Source: Niebla homalea
Lineage: Eukaryota > Ascomycota > Lecanoromycetes > Lecanorales > Ramalinaceae
Assembly: GCA_019925105.1 (NCBI GenBank)
Contig: JAHGAU010000029.1
Location: 124,001-188,000, forward strand
Direction: 5' to 3'
DNA length: 64,000 bases
Below the pieces are notes generated by a model. It had not been told where the DNA came from. It saw only the letters and a list, made by a program, of their open reading frames with translations, and did not search any database. Positions 58,033 through 64,000 of the stretch are shown piece by piece. The stretch's first letter is position 1; each line of letters starts with the position of its first letter. A program made the translations under genes and the position numbers.

Positions 58033-60208
58033 ATGAATGTTATAAAGCTGCAGAGGTAAGTCTTGCCTTGACACTTCAAGTTTAGAAGAGATTGAGCCTT
58101 TCCCTCTCACCCCCGCTGCGCGCTCTACCCAAGGCTGATCTGCTTGGATTGACAATTAGGAAATACCCACAATTTCAGCAGCAAGACATTTTCAGCCTAC
58201 AAGATGCCTTCCGCAAGCTCGACGTTGACGACAAGGGCTACATCGACGAGGCGACCGTGATAAAAGCCACTCAATCATCAGAAAGACAACCCTATGATGT
58301 TGTCAGACAAGCACTCAAAGAGGTCGAGCTTGATAGCTCAAGGAGGGTAGAGCTGGACGATTATGTTGATGTGAGGACTCCTGGCAAGGAAAATCGAGAT
58401 ATGGAGTCGGACAAACATCAGGCTGACCATGTGGTGTATGACAGCTCATTTCCAAAGTTCGCCATTCCTCCCCTGCTCAAAAGCGCATGACCACTGGTCC
58501 TACACCTGCTGGCAATGGCGCTCCATCAGTCTCTGGTCACAAGCCATCAGGGAGTGTGTCTGGCAAGATTCAGGTTCAGGGCTCATCGGCGAACGTAACA
58601 CATACCATCAATGAAGATGAACGGACAGAATTCACAAGACATATCAATGCCGTCCTGGCTGGTGATCCAGATATTGGCCATCGCTTGCCTTTTCCAACCG
58701 ACACATTTGAGATGTTTGATGATTGCAAAGACGGCCTGGTACTGGCCAAGCTCATCAATGATAGTGTAGCAGATACAATCGACGAGCGCGTGTTGAATCG
58801 ACCAGGCAAGAAGATCAAGACCCTGAATGCCTTCCACATGACTGAAAATAACAATATCGTCATCAACTCTGCCAAGGGTATTGGGTGCTCTGTAGTGAAC
58901 ATCGGTAGTGGAGATATTATTGAAGTGCGAGAGCATCTGATACTGGGTCTGATATGGCAGATCATTCGGCGAGGCTTGCTCAGCAAGATCGACATCAAAC
59001 TACACCCCGAACTTTACCGACTACTCGAGGATGATGAGACCTTGGAGCAATTCCTCCGATTACCGCCTGAGCAAATCCTGCTCAGATGGTTCAATTACCA
59101 TCTGAAGAACGCCAAGTGGGACAAAAGGGTCAACAACTTCTCCACCGACGTCAAAGAGGGCGACAACTACACCGTCCTCCTCTCCCAGCTCGCCCCCGAT
59201 CAATGTGACCGTTCCCCCCTGCAAACCCGGGACCTCCATCAACGCGCCGAACAGGTCCTCCAAAACGCCGACAAACTCGACTGCCGCAAGTTTCTCACCT
59301 CGACCTCCCTCGTCGCTGGCAACCCAAAACTCAATCTCGCTTTCGTCGCCAATCTTTTCAACACCCACCCCGGCCTCGACCCCATCACTGAGGAGGAGAA
59401 GGCCCAAGTTGACGACTTCGACGCTGAAGGGGAGCGTGAGGCCCGTGTGTTCACCCTCTGGCTCAATTCTCTCGATGTGCAACCGTCGGTGAATTCCCTC
59501 TATGACGACCTCCGGGATGGTAGCATCCTGCTGCAAGCCTACGACAAAGTTTTACCTGGCTCCGTCAATTGGCGACATGTCAATAAGCCGCCTGCATCAG
59601 GTGGTGATATGATGCGCTTCAAGGCTGTTGAGAACACAAACTACGCCGTTGAGCTCGGCCGACAATCCCACTTCTCCCTCGTAGGGGTTCAGGGTGCCGA
59701 CATCACTGACGGCCAACGCACCCTCACCTTGGGGCTTGTCTGGCAGTTGATGCGCCGTGACATCTCCGAAACATTATCAGCATTGGCACAACGGCTCGGC
59801 AAGCGCGAGATCTCCGACGCCGAGATGGTGAAGTGGGCGAACGACAAGGCGCGTGCTCCTGGTGGGAAAGGGTCAAGTATCCGGAGCTTCAAAGACAATG
59901 GGATCGGCACAGGGGTGTTTCTACTGGATGTTTTGAATGGGATGAAGAGCAGTTATGTGGATTACGATCTCGTTACTAGCGGGAGGACTGATGAGGAGGG
60001 GTACATGAATGCGAAGTTGGCCATCAGTATTGCAAGGAAGATGGGCGCGACGATTTGGTTGGTGCCTGAGGATATTTGTCAGGTGAGGAGTCGGTTGGTG
60101 GTGACGTTTATTGGTGAGTTTTTTCCTTCCCCACCCCTGGTCAGGCAGCGACAAGCTAATCATGGCGTTTTTCTAGGCTCGCTAATGGCTACGGCGGAAA
60201 AGATGTAA
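58033..60208 (+). CDS. SAC6: Fimbrin (actin-bundling protein Sac6)
   Basis: Four exons encode 644 residues; the introns are 58056-58159, 58371-58444 (CTGAC branch site) and 60114-60176. Exon 1 gives MNVIKLQ, the usual fimbrin start. An EF-hand-like segment (DIFSLQDAFRKLDVDDKGYIDEATV) and ELDDYVDLISKVR come before two actin-binding domains, each with two calponin-homology domains. The first starts at ERTEFTRHINAVLAGDPDIG and contains DGLVLAKLINDSVADTIDERVLN and GCSVVNIGSGDI. The second contains ARVFTLWLNSLDVQPSVNSLYDDLRDGSILLQAYDKVLPGSVNW. The third intron restores the family ending FIGSLMATAEK. Fimbrin cross-links actin filaments in endocytic patches and hyphal tips. Confidence 0.96.
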
Positions 60209-63200
60209 CGAGGGAGACAAGGATGAGAAGTAGCTGAATACAATTCATATGCTTATCTTTTTCTTCAAATTGTCAAACGCGTTTTGCTGTCCTTGAGCTT
60301 GTTATGAAACTTTTGAAACGCGAATTGCAATGCCTGAGCTCAATGTGAAATATTATATGCTATGTCTGGACGCATTATAAGATATTTACTTTACCCATTT
60401 TTTTTATCGAAACACTATTCACCGTCTTTTGCCAAATTCCAATGTTATTCTATCCTCCAGATCCCTTGACAAGAAAGATGAACTCGGGCTGGTATATATC
60501 TCGCCAATTTCAATCTTATCCCCCAACCCTTTCCGCACGCCTCTCCAAATCTCCCCAACCTTCACCCATCCCCCATCCAGCCCTCCTCAACATCACCCCC
60601 TTCTACCACATACCTCTCAACCGGGCGATACTACCAATGCCATTTCTATCAAAGTAGAGCCGAGCGCCTTACGACTAAGAAGTTTCATCTACAAGAAGTT
60701 CACTCCAGTTCCAAAAGGTCTGGTAATTGGTTCAGATCCGAAAGGGGGTCGGTCGGATCCCCCAAGAAATCTTTCACAGCGCTAGGAGCGGACCAAGACC
60801 TTGGCCATGCAAACATTGTTCGGGAAATTTATTTTTTTTCTTACGAAGGCAGGAGAGTATAATAAAAGTATCAGATCCAGTCACAATACCTATTTGGGAA
60901 GAGAGGCTGATCCCATCAGTCCCATGCGCAGCCTGTTTCGGCTTGTGCAGAAGTCCCTTAGAGCCCTGTGAGACTCTGCAAGGATGACTAGATAATATAC
61001 CCTTCCTTTTCCAAGTCGGCATCACGTCATTACAAAGTCCCAATTGTCAGGGCTAGCGAAACTGATGAAAAGCCCAAAGCTTTCTGACGAGACTTTGTGT
61101 AGGTGGGCAAACACTCAACATCATCAGGCCCACGGTTTAGCTAAACGGCGCAATGCCGCACCTTAATTGTCGAGGGTATCTTTGGAAGGTGCATAGTAAT
61201 GAGGGTCTTTGTACATACCTTGAAGGCACATGTTCGCGGGCTCCGAGGTGGAAGCGCTTATGATGATGTAGGCACATAAACTCCACTATCTTGCTCTGGA
61301 TGCGGACTTTATGTGGCCTGTCATCGTTGGATATCTTGAGTGTAATGTATCTTGTGAAATGTCATGGTGGGTTGGACGGAATCCCTAAGCTTGATGCAAT
61401 TTGCTCGGTGAGCACAGCAACGGACAGAGTAGTTGATGAAGATTGGCAGAGGGATTGGTAGGCGTATTTTGAGCAACTCTTCTCTTCACATCGTGCCCGA
61501 CCTTGTTTGGCCCATAGGCAGTAGTGTTTGCAGGCAGGTGTCATGGATTTCATCGACCTTATGACATCAGGATCTATGCTTCCGCGGAAGTATTGATGAT
61601 GCCTAGAGAATCATACGCAGCACAACGGGGAGCTTGAAAGGTCCGTCTACTCGCTGACTCTCGTGCACTCTTGCTTAATCCACAGCAAAGCGGAGATGAA
61701 GACACTTGAGACCCCTTTCGCAAACCCTTTCCCCGGATCTTTTAAAGATATACCTACAATATCTCTTCAACATCTGGACCGCTTTTTTCATTCTAAGACT
61801 CTTCAATCTCTTCTTGTTAGACCCACAAAAAGCCTTGAAGGCGCTCTCCAAAAGCGATTAAGGCCGCCCCTTGTCCAGCCATGGAACATAGTGCATTCCC
61901 CCCCGAAGCAACTTTCTACACCTAGCCCGTAGCTGAATCGAAAGAACAGGGCTAATTAGAAGGCTCGAGCCGTGGTGCATCCTGATGGAATTACCTCTGA
62001 AATAAACAACAAGTTTGACAAACCTCCACGGCGTACCACACATATTTGGAATACTCACTATCGTAGACACCATACAGCTTGGAATGCAAGCAGTAGTACT
62101 ACTACGAGTTTCGATGGTTAGGTGACCCGATCAAGCAGCCATGCAAGGTTCATGCTGACAGTTTGTTGGTTAGCTCAATACTCAGATTGACCAGTTACTG
62201 AAATACTAATATGGCGAAAGAAAAAGGAAAAAGTCGAGTGTGGTGATATTAATCCCACAAAACCCACCTAAAGCAACCCCGAATCCCCCATCAGCCCAGT
62301 CAGCTTTTGGGTACGCGTTCGGTACATGCTGAGCAATACTCAACTCGTCCAATAACCAACAGTTTGAAACAATTCGATAATAATTCGCACTCACTATCGC
62401 ACTAAATACGAAGGAGCTTGAGCTGAAACCAACTGGCACGCCAGAATATCAAATTGGACTGAGAGGATTTTCGATTAAATCAGGTAATCGTTAGCAACCC
62501 CCGGCAACAAAAGGACCAAAATGCCATTGAAACCAAATCTTGCATCATTTGGCATTGACGGCCAGGCTCCCCTTCATGTCCTTCCGATCCTTGACACGGT
62601 CTTTTCTAGGCTTTTGGGTTCAGCGAATTAGGATCTACGTCAATCAATACCGATGACTTGAGTGACTTGGCCCAATGTTGATGGCTACCATGTGCATTGT
62701 TTCGTTCAGAGAAACAATATCAGCATATCTGATTTTTTTGTCATACTCCTCACCGCAAAGACCTAATAAATACGCGGTGTGTGCAAATCCATTTTACGGA
62801 TCAGGGGAGCAGAGCTCGCAGTCGGGGAATTCATATATGGTGATGGTTCCTTGAATGACTCTACTTACACATACCAAATTGCCTCTTTGCAGCAAACCCG
62901 CTTCATCCCTCTGCTAGGACCGCATCCTTTTCCAACACGGCGCCATTACAATAAACTCCACAACGAAGCTTACCTTCCCTTATTGAACACGTCTCGCAAC
63001 TCGCACCTTATCCCACCTCACCACCCGACCTCTAAAATATCTCCTCGAAAGCCATTCTAGGTAATGTCCTTGGTCGCAACTCCGCGTACGCGAAAGCTTT
63101 GGCGATAAAATCATGAGACACTTCCTGAGATCCTGTTGTCGCCCGGAAATCCCCATGAATGACCTTGACCCTAGTAGCCTGCCTGTCTGCTTGTGGCCTC

Positions 63201-63604
63201 AGTTTTAGCATACTATCGACCTCCTTTCGGCGCAGCCATAATCGCTGAGAAGCAATCAAGCATCGTACGTCCGCCAAAATCTCTGTGGATCAGCCCCTCG
63301 GCGGGCTCAAGTCAGGTACGTCTTTAAGGGGGACACCGTCACCAACGCAGAACATTTTCTCCGACGTGCCGACCCGAGGTGAGCAAAAGATTACAGGGTG
63401 CAGTGTTTTTCTGAGTAGATTGGTAATCTGTGCGCTGTGCGCTGGATGTTGCTGGCCACTGGAGCTACCTTTCTTGACTTTAAATACGATATGTTTCAAC
63501 AATACTATTGATCTTGTAGCCACGTTTCAAACATGCGATATCTACGGTGGAAACATTGCATCCCCTTCTATGACTATCCGTCCACGATACTGTTCGTCCA
63601 CGAC
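60209..63604. other. Long gene-poor stretch, no supportable gene
   Basis: About 3.4 kb between fimbrin (+) and DBP3 (-), so no protein-gene promoter is required here. Open frames are all under about 120 codons, show no recognisable domain and do not join across plausible introns. I found no tRNA B-box with a fitting A-box, no LTR-like repeat and no RIP-type composition. Non-coding transcripts or a short lineage-specific gene cannot be excluded. Confidence 0.35.
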
Positions 63605-64000
63605 TCAATCCAATCTCGTCATCGTCCCCTCCTTCTTCTCCCCCTCCCTCACCTCCCGATAGAAATTCCCGTACGCTTCATGCGCCTTCTTCTTCACCGT
63701 CGTCCCGAATTTCAACAGATCTTCGGGCACCTCCTGCCCAGCAGCTTTGAGGACATTGATCAACCCACCCGCCAGCGCTTTATCAAGCTCTGTGAAGAAC
63801 GTCATGGCTAGGCCTTCCTTGCCTGCTCTCCCTGTTCGGCCAATGCGGTGAACGTAGTCTTCTACTGTCAACGGGAAAGTGAAATTGATGACGGCTTTCA
63901 CGTCAGGGATGTCAAGGCCTCGCGCAGCTACATCGGTAGCTACCAACACAGACACTTCGCCCTTTTTGAAGGCAGCTAGCGAGGCCGTGCGTAGAGGCTG
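63605..64000 (-). CDS. DBP3: DEAD-box RNA helicase Dbp3, C-terminal part
   Basis: The frame is open to the window edge, so only the last 131 residues are visible. They hold the end of the helicase C domain: motif [16 protein letters not shown], then motif [14 protein letters not shown], followed by [34 protein letters not shown]. This tail is characteristic of Dbp3, a nucleolar ATPase that helps pre-rRNA processing in 60S ribosome assembly. The rest of the gene, with the Walker A and DEAD motifs, lies outside the window. Confidence 0.92.
   Translation of the reverse strand, partial: QPLRTASLAAFKKGEVSVLVATDVAARGLDIPDVKAVINFTFPLTVEDYVHRIGRTGRAGKEGLAMTFFTELDKALAGGLINVLKAAGQEVPEDLLKFGTTVKKKAHEAYGNFYREVREGEKKEGTMTRLD

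Noticed and set aside
60429..60785. 118-codon plus-strand open frame downstream of fimbrin
   Set aside because: Ser/Pro-rich with no domain; overlapping frames of similar length are equally open.
1..64000. CRISPR arrays, bacterial operons, tRNA or rRNA genes
   Set aside because: A search by eye found no spaced direct-repeat array, no tRNA A/B-box pair with a clover-leaf fit and no rRNA sequence; the window is eukaryotic.

Overview
The window is nuclear DNA of a filamentous ascomycete (Pezizomycotina-type). The evidence is intron-rich genes with short GT-AG introns (mostly 45-88 bp) carrying CTGAC/CTAAC-like branch sites, a Zn2Cys6 regulator, fungal forms of GCN1, RFT1, fimbrin, RPA1, a DHX29-like helicase and DBP3, and one AT-rich block with the CpA-to-TpA signature of repeat-induced point mutation (RIP). 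I cannot name the species.

Left arm (1-16 kb): the acidic C-terminus of an unrecognised protein; a flavin monooxygenase broken by three one-base frame changes; a small hypothetical gene; a MOSC-domain protein; a hypothetical coiled protein (-); a CinA/NMN-amidohydrolase-like gene (-) with two introns; a DAL5-type MFS carrier; a Zn2Cys6 transcription factor; and a predicted secreted protein (-).

Centre (16,065-29,031): a transposon island. The outer element is a Ty1/copia retrotransposon on the minus strand, with 220-bp LTRs and CATTC target duplications. Nested in it is a Ty3/gypsy chromovirus on the plus strand, with 216-bp LTRs and AAAAT duplications, and separately a 156-bp solo LTR with CTTTC duplications. 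Both full elements are destroyed by RIP; the solo LTR is not. In both LTR pairs the outer part of each copy is unmutated and the inner part mutated, so the two copies are complementary.

Right arm (29-64 kb): a BSC6-like MFS carrier, a STAND-N/ubiquitin-like-domain protein, a 2H phosphoesterase (-), and then mostly conserved housekeeping genes. A DHX29-like helicase (-) and GCN1 (+) diverge from a 220-bp spacer, both linked to translation. They are followed by a PIG3-type quinone oxidoreductase (-), RPA1 (-) diverging from a dienelactone hydrolase (+) across a spacer with a perfect MluI cell-cycle box, RFT1 (-) diverging from fimbrin/SAC6 (+), about 3.4 kb with no supportable gene, and the 3' end of DBP3 (-) cut by the window edge.

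Gene models were spliced by hand from reading-frame continuity, splice signals and family knowledge. No alignment or database search was run.
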